Origin: Janthinobacterium lividum
Lineage (GTDB): Bacteria; Pseudomonadota; Gammaproteobacteria; Burkholderiales; Burkholderiaceae_D
DNA: 64,000 bases
NCBI RefSeq assembly: GCF_011601275.1
Contig: NZ_JAAOLY010000014.1
Coordinates: 1 to 64,000 of the forward strand
Reading direction: 5' to 3'
Below are positions 43,487-51,408 of the stretch, one piece after another. Under the pieces are notes generated by a model that had not been told where the DNA came from, ran no database searches, and saw only the letters and a program-made list of their open reading frames with translations. The first letter of the stretch is position 1. The number at the start of each line of letters is the position of its first letter. Made by a program: the position numbers and the translations under genes.

Positions 43487-43569
43487 ATACTCAATCTAAA
43501 TATATACTCAGTACATAAATAGTACGCCCGGTCTTGCCACGCCATCAAGCGTTATCTGTACTCAGTACA
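43486..43569. promoter_or_regulatory. TetR operator copies between exporter and regulator
   Basis: TGTACTCAGTACA (43557-43569) is a perfect 6+1+6 palindrome 23 bp before the TetR start. TATACTCAGTACA (43503-43515) matches 12 of 13. A weaker copy, TATACTCAA, begins at 43486 at the exporter start codon. The positions suit repression of both divergent genes. Confidence 0.7.
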
Positions 43570-43591
43570 CTTCGTGTATGATCGAGGCAAC

Positions 43592-44230
43592 ATGACGATT
43601 CCCACCGACCTCCGTTCCCGCAAACGCCTTGCCACCCGACAAGCCATCTCGAATGCCGCCACGCGGCTGTTCTTCGTGCACGGTTTCGACCGGGTGACGG
43701 TGGACGAGATCGCGGCGGCCGCCAATGTGGGACGCATGACGGTGTTCAACCACTTCCCGCGCAAGGAAGACATGTTCTTCGACCGAGAGGAAGAGGGCCG
43801 CGAACTGCTGCGCGCCGCCTTGCGCCAGCGCGAACCCGCCATCGCGCCCATCGAAACCCTGCGCCTGCTCGCGCACCGGCTCGTCCTTGAAGACAGTCCC
43901 TACATCGCGTTTTCCGCTGCCGGCCAGGGTTTCATTGCCACCATCGAGGCCAGCGATACCTTGAAGGCCCGGGCACGGGCGATCCGCGACGAGCTGGCGC
44001 ACGTGGTCGCGCAAGCGCTGACGGAATCCACGGGGCGCGATGCAAACGATCCCCTCGCCAACCTGGCGGCCAGCCTGCTGCTGGCCACCTGGAGCACCGC
44101 CCTCATCGAAGCTCACCGCGCCTTCGCGCGGCATGGCGATGCGCAGCTGGCCAAGGCCGGCTTTCTCGCCTTGGTGGACCAGGGGCACACTGGCTTGAAC
44201 GCGGCCATGGCGGGCACGCCTTACGCCTGA
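43592..44230 (+). CDS. TetR-family transcriptional repressor
   Basis: A 212-residue TetR protein. The N-terminal helix-turn-helix (about 13-58) reads RQAISNAATRLFFVHGFDRVTVDEIAAAANVGRMTVFNHFPRKEDMF. The ligand domain follows. GAGG four nt before ATG 43592 sets the start; an in-frame GTG at 43574 overlaps the operator region and is unlikely. It probably represses the divergent MFS exporter and itself through the palindromes at 43503 and 43557. Confidence 0.92.
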   Translation: MTIPTDLRSRKRLATRQAISNAATRLFFVHGFDRVTVDEIAAAANVGRMTVFNHFPRKEDMFFDREEEGRELLRAALRQREPAIAPIETLRLLAHRLVLEDSPYIAFSAAGQGFIATIEASDTLKARARAIRDELAHVVAQALTESTGRDANDPLANLAASLLLATWSTALIEAHRAFARHGDAQLAKAGFLALVDQGHTGLNAAMAGTPYA

Positions 44231-44320
44231 AGCTATCGGGCGCCGGATGCAATTCCCTTGACCCAAGGCAATGCAATACAGCGCCAGCCAGCATAAGATC
44301 GCCGGCTTTGCCCATCCTCC

Positions 44321-45676
44321 ATGCGCCACGCTCCCGAACTCCTCCTGCCTGCCGGCTCCCTGGCCAAGATGCATGCCGCCTTCGACTTTGGCGCCGACGC
44401 CGTCTACGCGGGCCAGCCGCGCTACAGCTTGCGCGTGCGCAATAACGATTTTTCGACCTTGCAAGCCTTGCAGGAGGGCATCGATGGCGCGCATGCGCGC
44501 GGCAAGCAATTCTTTGTCGCCAGCAATATCTTCGCCCACAACGCCAAGCTGAAAACGTATTTGCGCGACATGGAACCAGTGATCGCCATGCGCCCGGACG
44601 CGCTGATCATGGCCGACCCGGGTCTCATCATGATGGTGCGCGACAAGTGGCCGGAGATTCCCGTGCACCTGTCGGTGCAGGCGAATGCCGTCAACTGGGC
44701 CGACGTCAAATTCTGGCACCGCATGGGTTTGACGCGCGTGATTTTGTCGCGCGAACTGTCGCTCGACGAGATCGAGGAAATCCGCCAGCGCTGCCCGGAA
44801 ATGGAACTCGAGGTCTTCGTGCACGGCGCCCTGTGCATCGCCTATTCGGGCCGCTGCCTGCTGTCCGGCTATTTCAACCACCGCGACCCGAACCAGGGCA
44901 CTTGCACCAATTCCTGCCGCTGGGACTACAAAGTGAAAAACGCATCGGAAGACGCCAGCGGCGACCTGGGCGCAATGCAGGTGATACCGCTGAAATTTGA
45001 ACAGGCATTGGAACAGGCCAACTCCTTCTCGGCCCTGCACCAGCAGCCGCGCCACCCGCTGGCCGACCAGCCCTATCTGATAGAAGAAGCCCAGCGCCCG
45101 GGCCAGCTGATGCCGATCCTGGAAGACGAGCACGGCACCTACATCATGAATTCAAAGGACCTGCGCGCGGTCGAGCATATCGAGCGGCTGGTCAAAATCG
45201 GCGTGCACTCGCTGAAAGTGGAAGGGCGCACCAAGTCGCTTTACTACGCGGCGCGCACGGCGCAGGTATATCGCCAGGCGATCGACGACGCGGTAGCGGG
45301 ACGTCCGTTTGACATCAGCCTGCTGGGGCAGCTGCAGGGTCTGGCCAACCGCGGCTATACCGACGGCTTCTATCAGCGCCACCACACGCAAACCCACCAG
45401 AACTACATGCGCGGCGCGTCCGAGGCGGACCGCAGCCAGTATGTGGGCGATGTGCTGGAAGTGGAAAACGGCTGGGCCAGGGTCGACGTGAAAAACCGCT
45501 TTGCCGTCGGCGACCGCATCGAAGTGATGCACCCGACCGGCAACCGCGATATCGCCATCACGCGCATGTTGAACGATGCCGGCGAGGAGATTAGCGTGGC
45601 GCCGGGCAGCGGGCACTTCGTGCGTATCGAACTCGATGGATCACTGGACCGGGCCTTACTGGCGCGGTATCTGTAG
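44321..45676 (+). CDS. trhP: tRNA 5-hydroxyuridine modification protein TrhP (peptidase U32 family)
   Basis: A 451-residue U32 protein, the YegQ/TrhP type needed for prephenate-dependent 5-hydroxyuridine formation at the tRNA wobble position. Motifs: PELLLPAGSLAKMHAAFDFGADAVYAG, VFVHGALCIAYSGRCLLSGYFNHRDPNQGTCTNSCRW (Cys-rich Fe-S-type site), LKVEGRTKSLYYAARTAQVYRQAIDD and a C-terminal beta domain. No protease residues are expected. Its 3' end overlaps the convergent hypothetical gene by 21 bp. No clear ribosome-binding site precedes ATG 44321. Confidence 0.92.
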   Translation: MRHAPELLLPAGSLAKMHAAFDFGADAVYAGQPRYSLRVRNNDFSTLQALQEGIDGAHARGKQFFVASNIFAHNAKLKTYLRDMEPVIAMRPDALIMADPGLIMMVRDKWPEIPVHLSVQANAVNWADVKFWHRMGLTRVILSRELSLDEIEEIRQRCPEMELEVFVHGALCIAYSGRCLLSGYFNHRDPNQGTCTNSCRWDYKVKNASEDASGDLGAMQVIPLKFEQALEQANSFSALHQQPRHPLADQPYLIEEAQRPGQLMPILEDEHGTYIMNSKDLRAVEHIERLVKIGVHSLKVEGRTKSLYYAARTAQVYRQAIDDAVAGRPFDISLLGQLQGLANRGYTDGFYQRHHTQTHQNYMRGASEADRSQYVGDVLEVENGWARVDVKNRFAVGDRIEVMHPTGNRDIAITRMLNDAGEEISVAPGSGHFVRIELDGSLDRALLARYL

Positions 45677-46099
45677 GGATAAGGTTTTGCCGGCACGGCC
45701 GACAAAATTCACCCGCACGCGCGAGTCTCTCTGGCACATGCCGCTGTACAGTACCTGCATCGCGTCGCGCCACAGTTGCAGCAGCTCTTCTTCCTTGTGC
45801 CACAGCGGCGCGGGGATACCCAGGTTGAGGTCAAAGATGGTGAGGTAACCGTCCTCGTCCTTGACAACCTTGTCATGCGCGCAAGCTGCATAAATGTGGC
45901 CGTCCCACCTCAGATTGTAGTAAGTAGGCGGTTCGCCCCGCTCGGGTTCCAGACTGCCCTTGCCGCCCAGGCACGCCAGCACCGCGCCATTGTCATCATC
46001 GACGGCAAAGCAGCGGCTGAAAGACAAGACATAGCCAACTGTGCGGGGAAACAGCTTTCTTGCTTCCTCCCCAGACAACTCCACATAGCGAAATGCCAC
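45656..46099 (-). CDS. Hypothetical protein
   Basis: A 147-residue cytoplasmic protein starting at GTG 46099, with a strong AGGAGG seven nt upstream. It reads MAFRYVELSGEEARKLFPRT, a DDDNGAVLACLGG segment and ends GRAGKTLSLQIPRQ. No domain is recognised, and there is no signal or membrane segment. A longer frame to 46399 has no ribosome-binding site and crosses the promoter region of the next gene. Its base use differs little from its neighbours. Confidence 0.6.
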   Translation of the reverse strand: MAFRYVELSGEEARKLFPRTVGYVLSFSRCFAVDDDNGAVLACLGGKGSLEPERGEPPTYYNLRWDGHIYAACAHDKVVKDEDGYLTIFDLNLGIPAPLWHKEEELLQLWRDAMQVLYSGMCQRDSRVRVNFVGRAGKTLSLQIPRQ

Positions 46100-46224
46100 G
46101 GCGCCTCCTGCAAATATACGGGACGACGAGCTTATCATTTTCATGCAACACGCAGCGCCAGCGTGCCTGCCAAGCGCGCAAAGCCGTGCCCATGTGCTTG
46201 ATTTTACAAACAAACATTCGGCGA

Positions 46225-46253
46225 TGGCGGCCAAATAATTTGTTTGGCCACCA
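46225..46253. promoter_or_regulatory. Palindrome in the DUF819 promoter region
   Basis: TGGCGGCCAAA (46225-46235), seven-base spacer, TTTGGCCACCA (46243-46253): 11 bp arms with one mismatch. TATAGG (46261-46266) downstream may be a -10 box; the right arm would then cover the -35. A candidate operator for the DUF819 gene or the divergent hypothetical gene. Confidence 0.45.
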
Positions 46254-46337
46254 ACATTGCTATAGGATACGACCACGCCACGCCCGGGGCCGCTATCCGG
46301 ATCCCGGCCGCCACTGACACGTTCACCGGAATCCCCG

Positions 46338-47585
46338 ATGCCACCTGCCACACCCGCCCTGATCACCAATGACGCCGTCGTCCTCGGCCTGCTCGCCATG
46401 ACCCTGGGAGCCGTCTTCTGGAGCGCCTCGCGCCCCGACGGCTTCTGGAAAAAGTTCTATACGTACATTCCTTCCCTGCTGATGTGCTATTTGATCCCGG
46501 CACTGCTCAATACCTTCGGCATCATCGACGGCAATGCGTCCGGCCTGTACGCCGTGGCGCGCGACTACCTGCTGCCCAGCGCGCTGGTCCTGCTGTGCGT
46601 GGCCATCGATTTCGGCGGCATCATCCGCCTGGGTCCCAAGGCCATCATCATGTTCTTGACGGGCACCCTGGGCGTGATGCTGGGTGCCCTCGTCTCGTTC
46701 GAAGCCTTGCGTTTGATCCACCCGGAAACGGTGGCCGGCGACACGTGGCGCGGCATGACGACTGTCGCTGGCTCGTGGATAGGCGGCGGCGCCAACCAGG
46801 CGGCCATGAAGGAAGTGTTTGAAGTGGACGCCACCTTGTTCGGCCAGTTCGTCGCCGTCGACGTGCTGGTAGCCAACGTCTGGACGGCCGTGCTGCTGTT
46901 CCTGGCCGGCCGCGCGGGCGCCTTCGACCGCTGGACCGGCGCCGACTTGACGGCCATCAACGCGCTCAAGGACAGCATCGAAAGCTACCGCGCCCAGCAC
47001 GCGCGCGTGGCCAATTTGACCGACATCATGATCATCCTCGGCGTGGGCCTGGGCGTGACGGGCCTGTCGCACTTCCTCGCCGGCCCCATCATCGGCTGGA
47101 TCAGCACCCTGCCCGCCGCATGGCGCCTGCAGGATTACAGCCTGACGTCGAACTTCTTCTGGATCGTCGTGCTCGCCACCACCTTCGGCCTGCTGCTCAG
47201 TTTTACCCGGGCGCGCAGCCTGGAAGGCGCGGGCGCCTCGACCATCGGCTCGGCCATGCTGTACGTGCTGGTGGCAACCATCGGCATGCACATGGACTTG
47301 AAAGCCCTGTTCGACAAACCGTTTTTGTTCCTGCTGGGCCTGATCTGGATCGCCGTGCATGGCGGCCTGATGCTGCTCGTCGCCAAGCTGATCCGCGCCC
47401 CCCTGTTCTTCATGGCCGTGGGATCGCAAGCGAACATCGGCGGCGCCGCCTCGGCCCCCGTCATCGCCAGCGCCTTCCACCCCTCCCTGGCCCCCGTCGG
47501 CGTGCTGCTGGCCGTGCTCGGCTACGCGCTGGGCACCTACGGCGCCTATATCACGGGCTTGATCTTGCGCGGCATGGCGGGGTGA
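46338..47585 (+). CDS. DUF819 family integral membrane protein
   Basis: A 415-residue membrane protein with about 11-12 hydrophobic segments. Family features: SLLMCYLIPALLNTFGII, GTLGVMLGA, TVAGSWIGGGANQAAMKEVF and ATIGMHMDLKALFDKPFLFLLGLIWIAVHGG. DUF819 (YjcL-like) looks like a transporter family with two related halves, substrate unknown. GGAA lies eight nt before the ATG. A strong hairpin follows the stop. Confidence 0.88.
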   Translation: MPPATPALITNDAVVLGLLAMTLGAVFWSASRPDGFWKKFYTYIPSLLMCYLIPALLNTFGIIDGNASGLYAVARDYLLPSALVLLCVAIDFGGIIRLGPKAIIMFLTGTLGVMLGALVSFEALRLIHPETVAGDTWRGMTTVAGSWIGGGANQAAMKEVFEVDATLFGQFVAVDVLVANVWTAVLLFLAGRAGAFDRWTGADLTAINALKDSIESYRAQHARVANLTDIMIILGVGLGVTGLSHFLAGPIIGWISTLPAAWRLQDYSLTSNFFWIVVLATTFGLLLSFTRARSLEGAGASTIGSAMLYVLVATIGMHMDLKALFDKPFLFLLGLIWIAVHGGLMLLVAKLIRAPLFFMAVGSQANIGGAASAPVIASAFHPSLAPVGVLLAVLGYALGTYGAYITGLILRGMAG

Positions 47586-47626
47586 TCCCTGTCCTGGCTT
47601 GTCCAGCCAGGCCCGCAAGAATGATG

Positions 47627-47654
47627 ACAACGCCAGCCTTCGGGCTGGCGTTGT
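47627..47654. terminator. Terminator after the DUF819 gene
   Basis: ACAACGCCAGCC, loop TTCG, GGCTGGCGTTGT: a 12 bp perfect stem with UUCG tetraloop, followed by CGTTTA. The T tract is short but the stem is very stable. Confidence 0.75.
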
Positions 47655-47730
47655 CGTTTACCACTCGCATCAACCGCAGCGTCTTAAAAAATCCCCAACA
47701 TGTAGCAGAAACCCCTCAAAACCAAATTTC

Positions 47731-47747
47731 CGCACCATTTTTGTGCG
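47731..47747. promoter_or_regulatory. Inverted repeat upstream of gdhA
   Basis: CGCAC, seven-base spacer CATTTTT, GTGCG, flanked by TTTC and AAA, 51 bp before the gdhA start. A plausible operator for nitrogen or amino-acid control; I cannot assign the factor. Confidence 0.35.
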
Positions 47748-47798
47748 AAATCTGCGATGATAGTTGCCCAAATAACCGATTACCTCCATGGAATTCTG

Positions 47799-49142
47799 AT
47801 GAAATACGCATCTGCTCACGAGTATGTCCAGCATGTCGCCGCACGCAATCCAGGTCAACCCGAGTTTCTGCAAGCCGTCACCGAAGTCATGGAGAGCTTG
47901 TGGCCGTTCCTGGAACAGCACCCGAAATACGCGGAACAAGGCTTGCTGGAACGCTTGATCGAGCCGGAGCGCGTGGTGATGTTCCGCGTGTCGTGGGTCG
48001 ATGACCATGGGCAAGTACAAGTCAACCGCGGCTACCGCATCCAGCACAGCATGGCCATCGGACCGTACAAGGGCGGCATCCGCTTCCACCCTTCCGTCAC
48101 CCTGTCCGTGCTGAAATTCCTCGCCTTCGAGCAAACGTTCAAGAATGCGCTGACGACCTTGCCGATGGGCGGCGGCAAGGGCGGTTCCGACTTCGATCCG
48201 AAGGGCAAGAGCCCGGGCGAAGTGATGCGTTTCTGCCAGGCGTTCGTGAGCGAACTGTTCCGCCACGTGGGGTCGGACACGGACGTGCCGGCCGGGGACA
48301 TCGGCGTGGGCGGGCGCGAAGTCGGTTATATGGCCGGCATGATGAAAAAGCTCAGCAACCGCGCCGACTGCGTGTTCACGGGCAAGGGCGCCAGCTTCGG
48401 CGGCTCGCTGATGCGGCCGGAAGCGACGGGCTACGGCACCGTGTATTTTGCGCAGGAAATGCTGAAAACGCGGGGCCGCTCGTTCGAAGGCATGCGCGTG
48501 TCCGTGTCCGGCTCGGGCAACGTGGCGCAGTACGCGGTCGAGAAAGCCATGGCCATGGGCGCGAAAGTCATCACCGTCTCCGATTCGAGCGGCACCGTCA
48601 TCGACGAGGCAGGCTTTACGCCGGAAAAGCTGGCCATCCTGATGGAGGTCAAGAACCATTTGTATGGCCGGGTCAGCGATTACGCCGCGCGCACCGGCGT
48701 GCGCTTCGAGGCTGGCGTGTCGCCATGGCATGTGCCGGTCGACATCGCCCTGCCCTGCGCCACGCAAAATGAACTGCACATCGACGATGCGCGCACCTTG
48801 ATCGCCAATGGCGTGCAATGCGTGGCCGAAGGCGCCAACATGCCCACCACCATCGAGGCCGCCAAGGCCTTCGAGGTGGCCGGCGTGCTGTACGCGCCGG
48901 GCAAGGCCAGCAATGCGGGCGGCGTGGCGACTTCCGGCCTGGAAATGAGCCAGAACGCGGCCCGAATTTCCTGGCCGCGCGAAGAAGTCGATGCGCGTTT
49001 GCTGCAGATCATGCAAGGCATCCATGCCGCGTGCAAACAGTACGGCACGCGCGCCGATGGTTCCGTCAGCTATGTGGATGGCGCGAATATCGCCGGTTTC
49101 GTGAAAGTGGCCGATGCGATGCTGGCGCAGGGAGTGATTTAA
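47799..49142 (+). CDS. gdhA: NADP-type glutamate dehydrogenase
   Basis: A 447-residue hexameric-type enzyme making glutamate from 2-oxoglutarate and ammonium. Substrate-binding NRGYRIQHSMAIGPYKGGIRFHPSV, catalytic Lys region TTLPMGGGKGGSDFDPKGK, Rossmann site VSVSGSGNVAQYAVEKA, and C-terminal SNAGGVATSGLEMSQN. Length and the GSD/PAGDIGVGGREVGYM segment fit the biosynthetic, NADPH-linked group. The start ATG 47799 gives the standard MKYASAHEYV; an in-frame ATG at 47757 lies inside the promoter region. A REP-like element lies 18 bp after the stop. Confidence 0.96.
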   Translation: MKYASAHEYVQHVAARNPGQPEFLQAVTEVMESLWPFLEQHPKYAEQGLLERLIEPERVVMFRVSWVDDHGQVQVNRGYRIQHSMAIGPYKGGIRFHPSVTLSVLKFLAFEQTFKNALTTLPMGGGKGGSDFDPKGKSPGEVMRFCQAFVSELFRHVGSDTDVPAGDIGVGGREVGYMAGMMKKLSNRADCVFTGKGASFGGSLMRPEATGYGTVYFAQEMLKTRGRSFEGMRVSVSGSGNVAQYAVEKAMAMGAKVITVSDSSGTVIDEAGFTPEKLAILMEVKNHLYGRVSDYAARTGVRFEAGVSPWHVPVDIALPCATQNELHIDDARTLIANGVQCVAEGANMPTTIEAAKAFEVAGVLYAPGKASNAGGVATSGLEMSQNAARISWPREEVDARLLQIMQGIHAACKQYGTRADGSVSYVDGANIAGFVKVADAMLAQGVI

Positions 49143-49160
49143 TCCTCGGCCAACGGTGGT

Positions 49161-49196
49161 GTCGGATTACGCGCTTGCGCGCTAATCCGACCTACG
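49161..49196 (+). repeat. REP-like element, single copy
   Basis: GTCGGATTACGC, then GCTTGCGCGCTAATCCGACCTACG: the same palindromic unit as at 36871-36951. It is followed by a duplicated CGACCTACG. It starts 18 bp after the gdhA stop, the same distance as the copy after the S9 peptidase. Confidence 0.8.
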
Positions 49197-49201
49197 CCGA
49201 C

Positions 49202-49759
49202 CTACGACATTTCAGGTTTCATCAAGCTCTTGCGGCTGATCGTGCGGCCCGACACCATGAACTCGCCGTTGCCACGGTAATGCAGGGTTTCGGGCAGCTT
49301 GGGCGAGGTGGCCACGTGGGCTTTCACGCACTCGAAGATAAAGAAGCCGCCCTTCGGGTTGCCAGACACCTGGGCCAGCTTGCATTCGAAGTTGGCGTAG
49401 CATTCGGCGATCAGGGGCGCGCCCACCTGTTCGGCCGGCTGCGGCGTGAGGCCGAAGGCCGTGAACTTGTCCGTGTCTTCGCCGCTGCAATTGCCGATGG
49501 CCACCACTTGGTCGACCATGTCGGCCGTGGGCAGGTTGATCACGCACTCCATGCTGCGCTTGATCATTTCATAGCTGTGGTTCGCATCGGAAATGAAGCA
49601 GCCCAGCAAGGATGGGGTAAATTCCATCAGCATGTGCCAGGCCATGGTCATGACATCGCTTTCACCCTTCCACGTTGAACTGACGAGCACCACCGGCCCC
49701 GGTTCGAGGAAGCGCCGGATATCGGCGACGGGATAATCTTCTTTGTGATAATTTTTCAT
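49202..49759 (-). CDS. Flavin reductase family protein
   Basis: A 185-residue FMN-binding split-barrel protein. DIRRFLEPGPVVLVSSTWKGESDVMTMAWHMLMEFTPSLLGCFIS and the SYEMIKRSMECVINLPTADMVDQV segment are typical of the DIM6/NTAB flavin-reductase family, which reduces FMN or acts as an oxidoreductase with bound FMN. GGAG lies five nt before ATG 49759. The start overlaps the stop of a 36-codon gene (ATGA), which implies translational coupling. Confidence 0.9.
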   Translation of the reverse strand: MKNYHKEDYPVADIRRFLEPGPVVLVSSTWKGESDVMTMAWHMLMEFTPSLLGCFISDANHSYEMIKRSMECVINLPTADMVDQVVAIGNCSGEDTDKFTAFGLTPQPAEQVGAPLIAECYANFECKLAQVSGNPKGGFFIFECVKAHVATSPKLPETLHYRGNGEFMVSGRTISRKSLMKPEMS

Positions 49760-49866
49760 CTGGTCTCCAGGACGCGGTACGCCATAGCATAGACCAACGG
49801 CGCCTTGCCGGGCGCGCGGCTGGCCGGCGGCGGCGTGTCATCCGCACCGCGATTTGTGCCGTTCAT
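49756..49866 (-). CDS. Small upstream gene, 36 aa, coupled to flavin reductase
   Basis: ATG 49866 to TGA 49756, with GGGGGAG nine nt upstream. The product begins MNGTNRGADDTPPPASRAPG and ends VYAMAYRVLETR; it is Pro/Arg-rich at first with no signal or membrane helix. Its stop overlaps the flavin reductase start as ATGA. It could be a real microprotein or a leader that controls translation of the next gene. No homologue is recognised. Confidence 0.5.
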   Translation of the reverse strand: MNGTNRGADDTPPPASRAPGKAPLVYAMAYRVLETR

Positions 49867-49934
49867 CGCAAATTTCTCCCCCTTGGAGATGTTGCAACAT
49901 AGAATACACTGATCAACTACTCAAGGAAACCGCC

Positions 49935-50564
49935 ATGCGTCCTCTGTTCCTGTTGTCAGTCCTGTCCCTCGCCTGCCTCTCCACCCTCGCGCATGCCGAC
50001 GAGCAAACCCGCACGGTCGGCGCCTTCAACGCCATCGACATCCGCGGCCCCATCAGCATCGAAGTGGAATCGGGCAAGGAGCAAAGCCTGCTGCTGCGCG
50101 GCGACCAGAAATTTCTCAGCGGCGTGATCACGGAAGTGGTCGATGGCGAGCTGAAAATTTCCATGAAGGACAAGGATATCAAGAAGACCGAGGGCGACCC
50201 GCGCATCATCATCACCATGCCCACCTTGCGCAAGCTGATCGCGGAAGGCGCGGGCGAAAAAATCCTCACCAAGCTCAATGGTCCCCGGGTCGACATCAGC
50301 TACAAGGGCGCGGGCCGCCTGTCTGCCGATGGCCAGGTCGACTGGCTGCGCCTGAAGGCGCAAGGCGTGGGCGAAGTCGATACGAAAGCATTGCTGGCGA
50401 AAAACGTCGACGTCAATTTCGAAGGCATCGGTTCCGTCAAGGTGTATTCCTCGGGCGAACTGAACGCCGTGGTGCGCGGCATGGGCGAACTGACCTATTA
50501 CGGCAAGCCGAAGATCGTGCACAAGTCGATCGCCGGCATCGGCAGCGTCAATGCCGCCAAATAA
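49935..50564 (+). CDS. DUF2807 (GIN domain) periplasmic protein
   Basis: A 209-residue exported protein. The signal peptide (1-22) ends AHA. The rest is a beta-helix-like GIN domain: RTVGAFNAIDIRGPISIEVESGKEQSLLLRGDQ, EGAGEKILTKLNGPRVDISYKGAGRLSADGQVD, GVGEVDTKALLAKNVDVNFEGIGSVKVY and GIGSVNA. Family function is unknown; the fold suggests a head for surface or autotransporter-type contacts. AAGGA lies seven nt before ATG 49935. Confidence 0.88.
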   Translation: MRPLFLLSVLSLACLSTLAHADEQTRTVGAFNAIDIRGPISIEVESGKEQSLLLRGDQKFLSGVITEVVDGELKISMKDKDIKKTEGDPRIIITMPTLRKLIAEGAGEKILTKLNGPRVDISYKGAGRLSADGQVDWLRLKAQGVGEVDTKALLAKNVDVNFEGIGSVKVYSSGELNAVVRGMGELTYYGKPKIVHKSIAGIGSVNAAK

Positions 50565-50606
50565 GATTTCCTAGAACAACAAGGCCATCAGGCCACTGGA
50601 GACCGC

Positions 50607-51407
50607 ATGACCGCAACACATGACACGCAAGCGCCGCTGGTGCTGCGCGAGGACGAGGGTGGCCTCGTCACCCTGCGCCTGAACCGCCCCCTGCAATTCA
50701 ATGCCCTGTCCGAAGCCATGCTGGCGGCGCTGCAGGTTGAACTCGACCTCATCGCCGGGCAGCCGCACGTGCGCTGCGTGGTGCTGGCCGCCGAAGGCAA
50801 GGCTTTTTGCGCGGGCCACGATTTGCGCCAGATGCAGGCCACGCGCCAGCTTGCGTATTATCAAACCCTGTTCGCGCAATGCTCGCGCGTGATGCAAGCC
50901 ATCCAAACCTTGCCCGTGCCCGTGATTGCCCGCGTGCACGGCATCGCCACGGCGGCCGGCTGCCAATTGGTCGCCAGCTGCGACCTGGCCGTGGCGGGGG
51001 CGTCCGCCCGCTTTGCCGTGTCCGGCATCAACGTGGGCCTGTTCTGCGCCACGCCATCGGTCGCCCTGTCGCGCAACGTGTCGCCCAAGCGGGCCTTCGA
51101 CATGCTGGTGACGGGCCGCTTCATCGACGCCGACACGGCCGCCGACTGGGGTCTGATCAATGAAACGGTGGCTGATGCGGCGCTCGACGACGCCGTGGCG
51201 CGCCTGGCGCAGCAGATCATGGCGAAAAGCCCGACGGCCATCCGCTACGGCAAGCAGATGTTCTACCGGCAACGCCAGCTGCCGCTGGACGACGCGTATG
51301 CGTATGCGGGCGACGTGATGGCGCGCAATATGATGGAAGAGGATGCGGAGGAAGGCGTGACTGCCTTTTTAGAGAAACGGCCGCCCACCTGGACGACCGT
51401 AATGTAG
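50607..51407 (+). CDS. ECHDC3-type crotonase-fold protein (catalytic Glu missing)
   Basis: A 266-residue enoyl-CoA hydratase/isomerase-fold protein. LNRPLQFNALSEAML and AFCAGHDLRQM keep the CoA and oxyanion sites. At the two catalytic glutamate positions it has Q120 (TAAGCQLVASCD) and G140 (FAVSGINVGLFC). This pair and the GLFC-TPSVALSRNV and VTAFLEKRPPTW motifs match the ECHDC3 subgroup, so normal hydratase chemistry is unlikely. GGAGACC precedes the ATG. Only one base separates its stop from the convergent AIM24 gene. Confidence 0.88.
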   Translation: MTATHDTQAPLVLREDEGGLVTLRLNRPLQFNALSEAMLAALQVELDLIAGQPHVRCVVLAAEGKAFCAGHDLRQMQATRQLAYYQTLFAQCSRVMQAIQTLPVPVIARVHGIATAAGCQLVASCDLAVAGASARFAVSGINVGLFCATPSVALSRNVSPKRAFDMLVTGRFIDADTAADWGLINETVADAALDDAVARLAQQIMAKSPTAIRYGKQMFYRQRQLPLDDAYAYAGDVMARNMMEEDAEEGVTAFLEKRPPTWTTVM

Positions 51408-51408
51408 C

